Assembly: GCA_002713145.1 (NCBI GenBank)
Contig: PAVS01000007.1
Span: 62,001 to 126,000 of the forward strand
Direction: 5' to 3'
DNA from: Halobacteriovoraceae bacterium
GTDB taxonomy: Bacteria > Bdellovibrionota > Bacteriovoracia > Bacteriovoracales > Bacteriovoracaceae
Length of the DNA: 64,000 nucleotides
The position numbers and the translations under genes are program-made. The first letter of the stretch is position 1. Each line of letters opens with the position of its first letter. The notes beneath the pieces were generated by a model that saw only the letters and a list, made by a program, of their open reading frames with translations, was not told where the DNA came from and searched no databases. This document shows positions 24,165-33,137 of this stretch, in pieces.

Positions 24165-26255
24165 ATGATGAAAAAATATCCTATTCCCCATAATGAAAAA
24201 GAAAGACTAAAAAAACTCCGGAATCTTGATATCCTTGATTCAGCTCAAGAGGAGTGCTTTGATGATCTTACTCATATGGCAGCTGAATTATTTGAAGTTC
24301 CCATTGCCATTGTGAGTCTCGTTGATGAAAACCGCCAATGGTTTAAATCTTGTGTGGGAATCGAGGCGGATGAAACTTCCAGAGAAATAGCTTTTTGCGC
24401 CCACGCCATTATGCAAAATGAAGTTTTTGTTATAGAGGATGCAACTGTAGATGAGCGCTTTAAGAAAAATCCTCTGGTTATTGATGGGCCAAAAATTAGA
24501 TTTTATGCTGGATGTCCTTTGACTATAGAAGACGAATTTAATCTAGGTACTCTTTGTCTTATCGACTATAAACCGAGACGGTTTTCAGAGGGAGAAATAA
24601 AACAACTTAAAATATTAGCTCGTCAGGTGACTAAGGAATTAGTCCTTAAAAAGCGGCTCGAACATTTAAAAAGTCAGACAACAAAATTACAAAATAGTCT
24701 GTTGATTGAAAGAACTCAGTTTGCTGCAAAAATTGGAAGTTGGCAGGTCGATATTGCAACTAATATATGTATTTGGTCAAAGATGACTTATGAGATCCAT
24801 GAGGTGGATTATAATCAACCAATCAAAGTTGAAGATGGCATCAATTTTTTTATAGAAGAGCATAAACCAATAATTTCAAAGCTCGTAGAGGATGGAATTA
24901 AGGAGCACAAAGGTTGGAATGTTCAGCTCCAGATTAAAACTGCGACAGATAAACTAAAGTGGGTGCATGCCATAGGCTATCCCGTTTATGAACAAAATGA
25001 GTTGGTGCGTTTGGAAGGAACTTTCCAGGATATTACAGAAGCCAAAGAGCGAGAAGATCAACTTCAGCAAGAAAAAATGATTTCAGAACAAGCGCTTAAA
25101 ACCAAATCCATTTTTCTGGCCAATATGAGCCATGAAATCAGAACACCCCTCAATGGGATATTTGGTTTATCAAATCTGCTCTTAGATAAAGAGATTGAGG
25201 GTGAAGTTCGTAGGTATGTTGAGGGTATTAAAGATAGTAGTGAATCGCTACTAGATATCATAAACGATATTCTCGATTTTTCTAAAATTGAAGCGGGAAA
25301 GCTCTTTTTGGAAGAAGGGCCAGTTGACCTCAATAAGATTATTATGACTATTTCATTATTATTCAATCCACGTGTTGAGCAAAAAGGTCTTCATTTTGAT
25401 ATTGAATACGATCAAGATATACCTGAGTATATCTTTAGTGACGGAGGAAGAATAAAGCAAATCCTTTATAATTTAGTGGGTAACGCGGTTAAATTCACTG
25501 AAAAAGGAACGGTTTATTTATATATTGGCAAAGAGAAAACGATTGATAATAAATTCAATTTAGTGATAAAAGTAAAAGATTCTGGACTTGGAATCAAGAA
25601 GTCTTCGCTTGAAAAGTTATTTCAACCCTTTGTTCAAGCTGATAATTCCGTCACCAAAAAATATGGAGGAACGGGACTAGGACTTTCCATCGTCAAAGAA
25701 ATAGTCTCGACGATGAAGGGAACAATTGCTGTCGATAGCAAATTAGGGATAGGGACTGAGTTTATAGTGAAGCTTCCCACTTTTGAGACTAAGAACGAAA
25801 ATTTTCTTCTCTGTGAAAATAAAAAATTTATCGAAAATCATTCTCATATTCTCAAAGAATTAAACTGCTTACTAGTTGAGGATAATACGATCAATAGATT
25901 AGTCGCTAAAAAAACGCTTGAAAAAGAAGGGATCACCCATATCCAAATAGCTGAGAATGGACAGGTTGCGGTGGAGATGTGTGAAAAACAAGAATTTGAT
26001 ATTATCTTTATGGATATTCAAATGCCCGTGATGGATGGATTACAAGCGACTCAATTGATCAAAGAAAAAAAACTGTGTGATTTTATCATTGGGTTGTCGG
26101 CGAATGCTTTTAATGAAGATAAGCAAAAAGCCTTAACTGTGGGCATGGATGACTATTTAGCAAAACCTTTAAAGAGTGAAGATTTACAAATTTCACTGAC
26201 CAGTTATATTCTTCGTAAAAAGAAAAGTGTCGAGCCTGCTTCTGAAGCAGGCTGA
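24165..26255 (+). CDS. Hybrid sensor histidine kinase: GAF, PAS, HisKA, HATPase, receiver
   Basis: About 696 residues, cytoplasmic, with no transmembrane segment. Order: GAF domain (about 15-155, with VSLVDENRQWFKSCVG and FYAGCPLTIED), PAS domain (about 180-290), HisKA with phospho-acceptor H323 in ANMSHEIRTPLNG, HATPase with NLVGNAVKFTEKG and GGTGLGLSIVKE, then a receiver domain with D617 in FMDIQMPVMDG and the lysine in DYLAKPL. It senses a soluble or redox cue and probably phosphorelays to an unlinked HPt protein. The start at 24165 follows AGAGG at 24157-24161; the frame is open to 24135. The last codons (SVEPASEAG, stop) lie inside repeat copy B. Confidence 0.92.
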   Translation: MMKKYPIPHNEKERLKKLRNLDILDSAQEECFDDLTHMAAELFEVPIAIVSLVDENRQWFKSCVGIEADETSREIAFCAHAIMQNEVFVIEDATVDERFKKNPLVIDGPKIRFYAGCPLTIEDEFNLGTLCLIDYKPRRFSEGEIKQLKILARQVTKELVLKKRLEHLKSQTTKLQNSLLIERTQFAAKIGSWQVDIATNICIWSKMTYEIHEVDYNQPIKVEDGINFFIEEHKPIISKLVEDGIKEHKGWNVQLQIKTATDKLKWVHAIGYPVYEQNELVRLEGTFQDITEAKEREDQLQQEKMISEQALKTKSIFLANMSHEIRTPLNGIFGLSNLLLDKEIEGEVRRYVEGIKDSSESLLDIINDILDFSKIEAGKLFLEEGPVDLNKIIMTISLLFNPRVEQKGLHFDIEYDQDIPEYIFSDGGRIKQILYNLVGNAVKFTEKGTVYLYIGKEKTIDNKFNLVIKVKDSGLGIKKSSLEKLFQPFVQADNSVTKKYGGTGLGLSIVKEIVSTMKGTIAVDSKLGIGTEFIVKLPTFETKNENFLLCENKKFIENHSHILKELNCLLVEDNTINRLVAKKTLEKEGITHIQIAENGQVAVEMCEKQEFDIIFMDIQMPVMDGLQATQLIKEKKLCDFIIGLSANAFNEDKQKALTVGMDDYLAKPLKSEDLQISLTSYILRKKKSVEPASEAG

Positions 26256-26316
26256 TATGGTTAATCGATAGATTAGGGTCTCAAGGTCATTTTGGATCAG
26301 TGATTACTGATGTAAT
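26220..26316 (+). repeat. Structured repeat, copy B
   Basis: Second copy of the repeat at 23874-23966, in direct orientation. It begins inside the last codons of the kinase gene. The first hairpin is AGCCTGCTTC/GAAGCAGGCT (26234-26254) and the second ATCAGT-GATT-ACTGAT (26296-26311). The outer stem differs from copy A by a C-to-T matched by G-to-A, which keeps pairing. It supplies the kinase's C-terminal tail and stop codon. Confidence 0.75.
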
Positions 26317-26465
26317 AATAATATGAAGTTTGGCCGGAATATTCTTTTCACTCCTTTGCAAAAAATGTGCATATAAATTCGCAAGTAAACAAATTTCTAT
26401 GTTTTGCAGCGAGCTAAAAGCATTTGTCTGGTTTACATATGCTCACAAAAGCTTAGACTTAAGCC

Positions 26466-27173
26466 ATGATTCGAATTTTATTTTTCTTAGCCATTTTGAC
26501 AAGTTGTTCTACAAAAAGTTGGAGAGAAGCCTCTCGTGAGAGTATTGGAATCGCTCCGGTTCCTTCAACTCATCAAGAAGAAGTTTTTCAAATTTATTAT
26601 GCCAGGGCATTTTCATGGAAAGGCTATTTTGCCATTCATCCTTGGATCTCATGGAAAGAAGCTGGCGAGAGCACCTATACGGTTGCTCAAGTGACAACTT
26701 GGAATGTAAGACGCTTAGGCAGTGCCATCAGCGTTGTTAAAGACCTTCCTGATCGCAAATGGTTTGATTCAGAACCTAGTCTTCTCTTTGATGTGAGGGG
26801 GGAAAAAGCAAAGCTTATCATTGAAAAAGTAAAAAAGGCGATCGAGCATTATCCCTACAAAGATTTTTATAAAATTTGGCCCGGACCTAACTCTAATACA
26901 TTTGTTTCATATATTATAAGGGAAGTACCCGAGATCGATATAGAGCTTCCTTCCACCGCCATCGGGAAAAATTATTTTCCCGGAGTGGTTTCATCTACCG
27001 CTTCTGAGACAGGATTTGTTTTTTCACTTTTTGGACTTGCCGGGTTTCATCTAGGAGCTGCAGAAGGGGTGGGAGTACATTTTTTAGGACTCAACTTTGG
27101 TGTTGATTTATGGACCCCTGCGATCGAAATACCTTTTGCCGGAAGGCTAGGCTTTCCAGATAAAGGTTTTTAG
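26466..27173 (+). CDS. Lipoprotein with DUF3750 domain
   Basis: A 235-residue protein with a lipoprotein signal ending ILTSC. The mature part fits the DUF3750 family: YYARAFSWKGYFAIHPWISW, then KIWPGPNSNTFVSYIIREV (an N-x-N-T-F-x core like that of some peptidase folds) and the late GLNFGVDLWTPAIEIPFAGR. Function is unknown. The conserved Asn, Thr and His residues hint at a catalytic site. The gene follows repeat copy B and has no operon partner; its stop overlaps the convergent oxoprolinase gene by 4 nt. Confidence 0.8.
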   Translation: MIRILFFLAILTSCSTKSWREASRESIGIAPVPSTHQEEVFQIYYARAFSWKGYFAIHPWISWKEAGESTYTVAQVTTWNVRRLGSAISVVKDLPDRKWFDSEPSLLFDVRGEKAKLIIEKVKKAIEHYPYKDFYKIWPGPNSNTFVSYIIREVPEIDIELPSTAIGKNYFPGVVSSTASETGFVFSLFGLAGFHLGAAEGVGVHFLGLNFGVDLWTPAIEIPFAGRLGFPDKGF

Positions 27174-30100
27174 TCTTTTCTATAACTCAAAATATGCTCT
27201 AAGTATTTTGAAGGTGCATTTAAGTAATAAGCCCCTGAGTAGACCAACCATTCATAAACTTTAGTGGGAGCAATATCGGGCTCTTTATCTATGACATCAT
27301 AAGCATAACAGTGATAAGTTTTTCCATTATCATCTTCTATATCAATCTCTATTCTTTGATATCCATTATCTGAACACTCTATCTTATCCAAGACTTTTAA
27401 ATCTTGTTCGTTAATACTTACAATCAGTCCGAGCACATACTTTCCAGGCGCATAACTCATATCAGCGACACCACCTTTTCGAATGGGGGAGTAACGAGTA
27501 TAGCGAACTTCATGGTCTTGTACTTTTCCTCTCGCAATAATTTTTGCACTTGGACAGCGCTTTTTAATTTGAGCAAGATCCATATTTGAGCCAAATCCAA
27601 AAACTAAATTATTTTTTTCAGTTGGAGGATCTCCATAACCACCTCCTCCTGGAGTGGTGAGAGAGAAGCGTTGACCAGCAGTGAGCTCTAGAGAGAAACA
27701 TTCAGCAAGCTCTTGCCAGTGCCCATCCTTTTCAACTTGGTTAAGCCCTCTCATACCCTCAAGGCCATTTTTTAAACCAGCAGGTGGGATGATCCGGGAT
27801 TGAGAAATCATATTGAGCGACATGTTCTCTGTAAAAAACAGCTGGCGATATATTCCATCTCCACCTCTGTTTTTTCCAAGGCCACCACTGCCATACCTAA
27901 GGCCCATGAGTTCTACTCTCACAGGAAAGCGCTCTTCAAAAACTTCCACATCAGTTAAGAGCGAGTTTGTCATATTTACTTGAACTGCACTGGCCCCTTG
28001 GGCCGTTTGGCTCGCTCCACTTCCTCCACCTACGGTTTCGTAATACTGATAGGATTCATTACCAAAGCTCAGGTTATTCATTGTCCCATAGCTATTGGCC
28101 TTAATATGAAAGGCTTGAAAAACGAGGTCACATAGAGCTTGTGATGTTTCTACGTTACCTGCAACCACCGGGCTATTCTCTTTGGGGTTAAGCATACAAT
28201 CTTGAGGGATAAGAATTTCTATACCCCGCATAAGCCCTGAGTTCATCGGTATATTATTTTTCAACATACTTCTTAAGGCAAACATAATAGTGGCTTTCAC
28301 AATGGGGATAGGAGTGTTGAAGTTTGTTTTAAGAAGACCTGTTGTTCCTTCAAAATCAAAAATTAGTTTGTTTTTATTTTTACTAAGGGAGAGCACTAAT
28401 TTTCTCTCAGGAGTGATATGCTTAGCACTCGTACTCTTTTCAATTTTTTTAGTGAGTAAGGCTACTTTTCTATGAGAATAATCAAGAAGTGATTCGCACA
28501 TACGCTCAATATATTCAACAGACTGCTCTGAAACAAGCTTTTCGATTTCGAGAACACCTTTTAAGTTGGCAGCAATCTTTGCTTTGATATCATTTAAATT
28601 GACATCAAAATTTCTCACAGGGTAGGGGACCTTCACTAAAATTTCAAAGAGTCTCTTTTCATCAAATATATGCTCTGAAACGATTTTAGTGGGTTTGATG
28701 ATGACACCTTCTTCACTCAAAGAAACGCTATCTCCTGGCATAGAACCGGGACTCTTCCCGCCAATATCAGCATGATGCCCTCTGGACGCTGTCCACAAGA
28801 CAATTTGTTGATTAATAAAAATAGGCGTGACAATGGTTACATCCGGTAGATGTGTTCCCCCGAATTGAGGGGAATTACAAATAAAACTATCTCCTGCTTT
28901 TATATCAGCTAATTGACCTACAGCTCTCACGGCTTCGTTCATAGAGCCTAAATGAACGGGGATATGAGGGGCGTTGGCGATGAGCTCAAAATCAGGTGTA
29001 AAAAGAGCACAGGAAAAATCATTACGCTCTTTAATGTTGATGGATTGAGCTAATTTTTGTAAGCGGTAACCCATTTGTTCAGCAATAAATTGAAGCCTTT
29101 GATAAAAGATTTCTAACTCGATTCTTTGATCTCGTTTTTGAGTTGAGTTTTGTTTATGAGTTGGAGTAAAGAACCAAGTCTGCTTGCTGTTCTTTGTTCC
29201 TTGCCATCCTTCTTCAACTATAATGGCCGTATTATTTTGACTTAAAATTGTTTTCTCTGAAACTTTTTCTTCTTCTCCCTCTAGTTGAAGTTTTATCGCT
29301 TCATCTTTTAACGCTTTTAGAGAAATAGCAACGCATTCTATTTCACGGTCAAGCTCAAGGCCAAAAGTATGTTGATAGTATTGAGTGAATTTATTTTTGG
29401 CTATTTCAATATTTGCTGCTGAAATTTCGACTTCGTGATCACTACCTTTGGCACGAAGAAGAAAGTTTTTTTGAGTTTCATAATCACTAAAATAAAATTT
29501 TTCTTTGATTTGCTCTTCAAGGGCGGTGAAGTTATCAGTCTGAGTGCTTTTAACGCTCAAAGCATGATTGGCCTTACCCATTCCAAAGGCGGATAAAACA
29601 GAGCTCAAGGGATGTATAAGAACTTGCTGAATATTGAGATTCTCAGCAACTTTAATAGCAAGTTGCCCCCCGGCCCCTCCGAAACTGATAAAGGTAAAGT
29701 CAGCGGGGTCATAACCTTTTTCTATTGAAATTTTTCTCACGGCCCGACTCATCGTAGCCACGGCGACATCGAGAAACCCTAGGGCGATGTCATGGGCCGG
29801 AATATTCAGTTCTTTTTCAAGTTTTAAAAATTTCTCTTTTACGACTTCTTCATCTAAAAACTGATCTTTATTTGGCCCGAAAACTTTGGGAAACTTCATG
29901 GGATCAATTCTTTTTAAAAAGAGGTTAGCATCAGTAACAGTGAGAGGACCTCCATTTCTATAACAAGCAGGCCCTGGAAAGCTTCCAGCAGATTCAGGTC
30001 CAACTTTGAATCGACCGTCATCATAACTAAGAATTGAACCACCACCAGCGGCTACTGTATGGATATCAACCATAGGGGCCAAAAGATTAATACCGTAAAA

Positions 30101-31000
30101 ATTAGGGTTAGGGTTGATTTGCAATTCTTCATTATAAACCGCGACATCAGTCGAAGTTCCCCCCATATCAAAAGTAATAATTTTTTTTATTCCATACTCT
30201 TTGGCAATATCGATAGCCCCTATTAAACCTCCCGCCGGACCGGAGAGAAGAGCATTATAACCTTTAAGGTCAACTCCTTTGCACAGCCCACCATCGGACT
30301 GCATATAAAATATGGCATCAATACCGAGCAGTTTCTCTAATTCTTTGGTGTACTGATTTAAAAAAGGAGAGAGGTAACTGTCTACAACTGCAGTTTCCGT
30401 TCGGTCAACATACTTGGCAATGGGGCTGACTTCATGAGAAAGCGAAATATATTCAAAGCCAAGTTTAAGAGCAATCTTTTTGAGTTGAAGCTCGTGACTT
30501 GGGTTTTTAGTAGAGTGAAGTAATGAAATGGCGACTGATTTAATTCCACTGTCCAAAATTCTTTGTAATTCAAATGTAGCGATCTCTTCATCTAGAGCAA
30601 TAAGTTCATTTCCGTGTGAATCCATTCTACCTTTTATGCTCGTCACGAAACTGTATAAAGGGGGAGTTTTTTCGATATCAATGTCGAATAATCGAGGACG
30701 ACTTTGTCTGCGTATTTCGAGAACATCTCTGTGCCCAAGGGTTGTGATTAATGCACAGGGATGACCTTTCTTTTCAAGAAAGGCATTGGTCGCCACTGTG
30801 GTACCAAGTCTAATTTCTTGTACGGATTTTCTAAAATCATGATGACCTAAGATCTCAGTGATCCCTTGAACCACAGCTGATTGATAATGGGGAGAGTGGG
30901 AGAGAATCTTATGAACTTTATGCTCTCCTTTTTGATTAAGAGCAATAATATCTGTAAAAGTTCCGCCGCAATCGATCCAAAATGTCCATTTATCATTCAT
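27170..31000 (-). CDS. 5-Oxoprolinase (HyuA-HyuB) fused to a gamma-glutamylcyclotransferase-like domain
   Basis: A 1276-residue three-part enzyme. Residues 1 to about 600 are the HyuA/ATPase-like half (IDCGGTFTDI at 9-18; ITFDMGGTSTDVAVY). About 620 to 1125 is the HyuB half, ending TTPGGGGYGDPP, where normal 5-oxoprolinases stop. Residues 1130-1276 form a gamma-glutamylcyclotransferase/AIG2-like domain: GFGSN (1135-1139), VLGLIVSINEQDLKVLDKIE with the candidate catalytic E1208, and YSGAYYLNAP. The cyclase makes 5-oxoproline from gamma-glutamyl peptides; the ATP-dependent oxoprolinase opens it to glutamate. One chain would therefore carry consecutive steps of gamma-glutamyl or glutathione salvage. 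The domain is in frame with no stop. No ribosome binding site is strong. Confidence 0.88.
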   Translation of the reverse strand: MNDKWTFWIDCGGTFTDIIALNQKGEHKVHKILSHSPHYQSAVVQGITEILGHHDFRKSVQEIRLGTTVATNAFLEKKGHPCALITTLGHRDVLEIRRQSRPRLFDIDIEKTPPLYSFVTSIKGRMDSHGNELIALDEEIATFELQRILDSGIKSVAISLLHSTKNPSHELQLKKIALKLGFEYISLSHEVSPIAKYVDRTETAVVDSYLSPFLNQYTKELEKLLGIDAIFYMQSDGGLCKGVDLKGYNALLSGPAGGLIGAIDIAKEYGIKKIITFDMGGTSTDVAVYNEELQINPNPNFYGINLLAPMVDIHTVAAGGGSILSYDDGRFKVGPESAGSFPGPACYRNGGPLTVTDANLFLKRIDPMKFPKVFGPNKDQFLDEEVVKEKFLKLEKELNIPAHDIALGFLDVAVATMSRAVRKISIEKGYDPADFTFISFGGAGGQLAIKVAENLNIQQVLIHPLSSVLSAFGMGKANHALSVKSTQTDNFTALEEQIKEKFYFSDYETQKNFLLRAKGSDHEVEISAANIEIAKNKFTQYYQHTFGLELDREIECVAISLKALKDEAIKLQLEGEEEKVSEKTILSQNNTAIIVEEGWQGTKNSKQTWFFTPTHKQNSTQKRDQRIELEIFYQRLQFIAEQMGYRLQKLAQSINIKERNDFSCALFTPDFELIANAPHIPVHLGSMNEAVRAVGQLADIKAGDSFICNSPQFGGTHLPDVTIVTPIFINQQIVLWTASRGHHADIGGKSPGSMPGDSVSLSEEGVIIKPTKIVSEHIFDEKRLFEILVKVPYPVRNFDVNLNDIKAKIAANLKGVLEIEKLVSEQSVEYIERMCESLLDYSHRKVALLTKKIEKSTSAKHITPERKLVLSLSKNKNKLIFDFEGTTGLLKTNFNTPIPIVKATIMFALRSMLKNNIPMNSGLMRGIEILIPQDCMLNPKENSPVVAGNVETSQALCDLVFQAFHIKANSYGTMNNLSFGNESYQYYETVGGGSGASQTAQGASAVQVNMTNSLLTDVEVFEERFPVRVELMGLRYGSGGLGKNRGGDGIYRQLFFTENMSLNMISQSRIIPPAGLKNGLEGMRGLNQVEKDGHWQELAECFSLELTAGQRFSLTTPGGGGYGDPPTEKNNLVFGFGSNMDLAQIKKRCPSAKIIARGKVQDHEVRYTRYSPIRKGGVADMSYAPGKYVLGLIVSINEQDLKVLDKIECSDNGYQRIEIDIEDDNGKTYHCYAYDVIDKEPDIAPTKVYEWLVYSGAYYLNAPSKYLEHILSYRKD

Positions 31001-31056
31001 CTGGGTATTGTAGTGGATTCATAACATAAAATCCAATGGGGTGCCTTGCAAGAATA

Positions 31057-31575
31057 CTAAGGAAGAATAATTTTTGGTATTTTTTTTATTTGGCTATCAA
31101 TCGCTTTTTTATCCACATAAGAGCTTAGATCTTCACCTGATTTAGGAGCAAGAGTTCGGAGGTATTTTTTTTCCTTGGGGGTAAGAGGAACATAGCCTCG
31201 ATCATAAGTCCATCCATAGCCCCATTTAAATGAAGTGGCATAGCGAGGACTGCCTCCTACTTCTACTCCAAACTCCATTAAAGATGCTAATTGAGTGTAG
31301 CCTTTTTCTGCAATACATTGCTTAAATTCTTTATCTGCTAAATTCTTCTCTCCTTGAGTTCCCCCTCTCCAATACTTTAAATCATGAAAGACACAACATT
31401 CTAACCATAGAGAGCGGTCTTGTGCTGTTCCTTCTGGCCATAGACTACAGCCATCGGAAATAAAAGGTTTTAATTGTTGGGAAATATCTTGTTTTTTTTC
31501 GTCACCCAGCTCCGTTCTTGAAAGGGGAACTGATGAACAGCTAAAAAAAAGCAATAAAAAGAGAAATGTTTTCAT
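31057..31575 (-). CDS. Lipoprotein with phospholipase-A2-like active-site motif
   Basis: About 172 residues with a lipoprotein signal (FLLLFFSC, cysteine 13 of the form starting at 31575; the frame extends seven codons further). The mature part has DGCSLWPEG and LECCVFHDLKYWRGG, where CCxxHDxxY (C60, C61, H64, D65) is the hallmark of secreted phospholipases A2, whose His-Asp pair hydrolyses the sn-2 ester. The spacing from the DGCS loop resembles the calcium loop but lacks its full glycine pattern. The FKWGYGWTYDRGY stretch is a conserved end. A role in lipid turnover at the envelope is inferred. The neighbouring PAP2 genes suit that idea. Confidence 0.68.
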   Translation of the reverse strand: MKTFLFLLLFFSCSSVPLSRTELGDEKKQDISQQLKPFISDGCSLWPEGTAQDRSLWLECCVFHDLKYWRGGTQGEKNLADKEFKQCIAEKGYTQLASLMEFGVEVGGSPRYATSFKWGYGWTYDRGYVPLTPKEKKYLRTLAPKSGEDLSSYVDKKAIDSQIKKIPKIILP

Positions 31576-31640
31576 TCTACCACTTTTCATCCACATAATT
31601 GAAAAGACAAGCTTTATTTAAAGTTTAATAATTGTTAGAC

Positions 31641-32240
31641 ATGAAGAGAATACTTTTACTGCTATTCCTAATTTCACTTCCCGCACATGCATTGCGATAT
31701 ACAAACAAATACCATAGTTTTAAGGAAACAATGCTCGACCAAGGTATCGTTTTCTCAGGTCACACCCTAGGTTATCTATTGACTCAAAAAGGTACTATCG
31801 AAAAAGAAGGATCATGGGCGAACTATAAAGATAATTTTGGGCATTTCACTGTTGATAATGATAACACCACCTGGAATCTTTTAGGACATACCTACACAGG
31901 CTCACAGGTTTATCTCTATTATCGGGCCCGTGGCTATGTTGAGCAAAAGGCACTTTTCTATTCTTTTCTCTCGAGTTTTTATTTTGAAACTTTGATAGAG
32001 ACTTATACCGAAAGACCCAGTTTTCAAGATACTTTTAATACACCTTTCTTTGGATCTACTTTGGGGTATGTTTTTGAAAGAGTTTCCGTAAATTTTATTA
32101 ACTCTGATAATAGCTTTAAGTATTACCTAGGACGCCTTATCAATCCTTTTAGTTATCTCGTTGATGGGGAGGCTTCAATCTTTGTTATGCCTACAAGTGA
32201 TGCCACTGGTGGAGTTATTCTTTGGAGTTCAACATTATGA
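31641..32240 (+). CDS. DUF3943-family envelope protein
   Basis: A 199-residue secreted protein with a signal peptide cut near AHA-LRY. DUF3943 features are visible: NLLGHTYTGSQVYLYYRARG, SFLSSFYFETLIETYTERPS and FNTPFFGSTLGYVFER. Family members are predicted outer-membrane proteins without known function. I take the ATG at 31641; a TTG at 31632 is in frame. Its stop codon overlaps the start of the next gene (ATGA at 32237), so both are made from one transcript. Confidence 0.8.
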   Translation: MKRILLLLFLISLPAHALRYTNKYHSFKETMLDQGIVFSGHTLGYLLTQKGTIEKEGSWANYKDNFGHFTVDNDNTTWNLLGHTYTGSQVYLYYRARGYVEQKALFYSFLSSFYFETLIETYTERPSFQDTFNTPFFGSTLGYVFERVSVNFINSDNSFKYYLGRLINPFSYLVDGEASIFVMPTSDATGGVILWSSTL

Positions 32241-32893
32241 TAAGAATCTGGATACTTTGTTTAAGTTTATTTTCGAGTGTTTATGCAGCAAAAGTAGAGT
32301 ACCCTCATCTGTATTTCGCAGTTGGTATTCCTTATATAGAAATACAAGGGAATCATCCTGCTAGGGCCAGAGATTTTACAGCTCTCAATATAGGGTCAAC
32401 TCTACAATATAATATCAGTGAAGAGGGATCTATTGGACTTGTTATTGACGCCTCTTATACTCCTGATCGTAAGGATATGAAAATTAAAGAAAATTATGAA
32501 ACGGTTGAAGGTGACACCAGTCTTTTAACCAGTTTTTATTCTTTAGTTTATATGCAGCGCTTTGCTCATTTTGAAAACCATAGACTTTGGTTCACTTTAG
32601 GCCCAACCTTAGGCTTATACACTTTGGACTTTAGAACCCTCCATCAAAACGAAGCAGATATTTCAACTGTTAATAGAGTCAGAGTGAGAAATCATGGCTA
32701 TAGAGTTAGCTTTAAACTTATGAATAAAGATCGTAAGACTTTTTATGAACTTGCTTTTTATAGTGTGGAAGAAGAGAAGTTTACTATAATCGATGATTCC
32801 TCAAATGATGCTGAGGAGCTTTATGAAGTTCAGTCTCAACAGAGAAGGACTAACCAAGCTATTATTCTCAATTACGGTTTTAGACTCTTTTAA
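32237..32893 (+). CDS. Predicted outer-membrane beta-barrel protein
   Basis: A 218-residue protein with a signal peptide (MIRIWILCLSLFSSVYA) followed by alternating amphipathic strands and a C-terminal phenylalanine in YGFRLF, the usual outer-membrane insertion signal. Strands such as IGLVIDASYTP, LWFTLGPTLGLYTL and KTFYELAFYSVEEE fit an 8- to 10-stranded barrel. No enzyme motif is recognised. ATG 32237 overlaps the DUF3943 stop by 4 nt. The gene's 3' end runs into a long inverted repeat. Confidence 0.7.
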   Translation: MIRIWILCLSLFSSVYAAKVEYPHLYFAVGIPYIEIQGNHPARARDFTALNIGSTLQYNISEEGSIGLVIDASYTPDRKDMKIKENYETVEGDTSLLTSFYSLVYMQRFAHFENHRLWFTLGPTLGLYTLDFRTLHQNEADISTVNRVRVRNHGYRVSFKLMNKDRKTFYELAFYSVEEEKFTIIDDSSNDAEELYEVQSQQRRTNQAIILNYGFRLF

Positions 32894-32902
32894 AATTTAC
32901 TT

Positions 32903-33135
32903 ACCGACTCACTACCGTGGGATAGAGAAAACTCAAACTAAGCAACGAGCAGCTCTTTCACTTGATTAATAATAGTTTATTCGAGGCGCAGGCGCTGCTA
33001 GTTTATTGTATTAAGTATTTATCTTACTAGATCTTGTGACAATACAGACATCTAACAAATTTTTTTACTTACATTAACTTTGCTTCTGTCTGTGAGTTTG
33101 AGTTTTCTCTATCATCCTCATTTTAGTAGGTCGGT
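32903..33135. repeat. Long inverted repeat between convergent genes
   Basis: A perfect 19-bp inverted repeat pairs 32921-32939 (GATAGAGAAAACTCAAACT) with 33095-33113. Outer pairs ACCGAC (32903-32908) and GTCGGT (33130-33135) extend it imperfectly, reaching both stop codons. The 155-nt centre holds no gene. It fills the gap between two envelope genes; a transposon relic (MITE-like), a bidirectional terminator or a structured RNA are all possible. Confidence 0.6.
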
Positions 33136-33137
33136 TA

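Noticed and set aside
32903-33135. Integron attC site or cassette array
   Set aside because: The inverted arms do not have the core recognition ends in the right spacing, no integrase gene is present, and only one element is seen.
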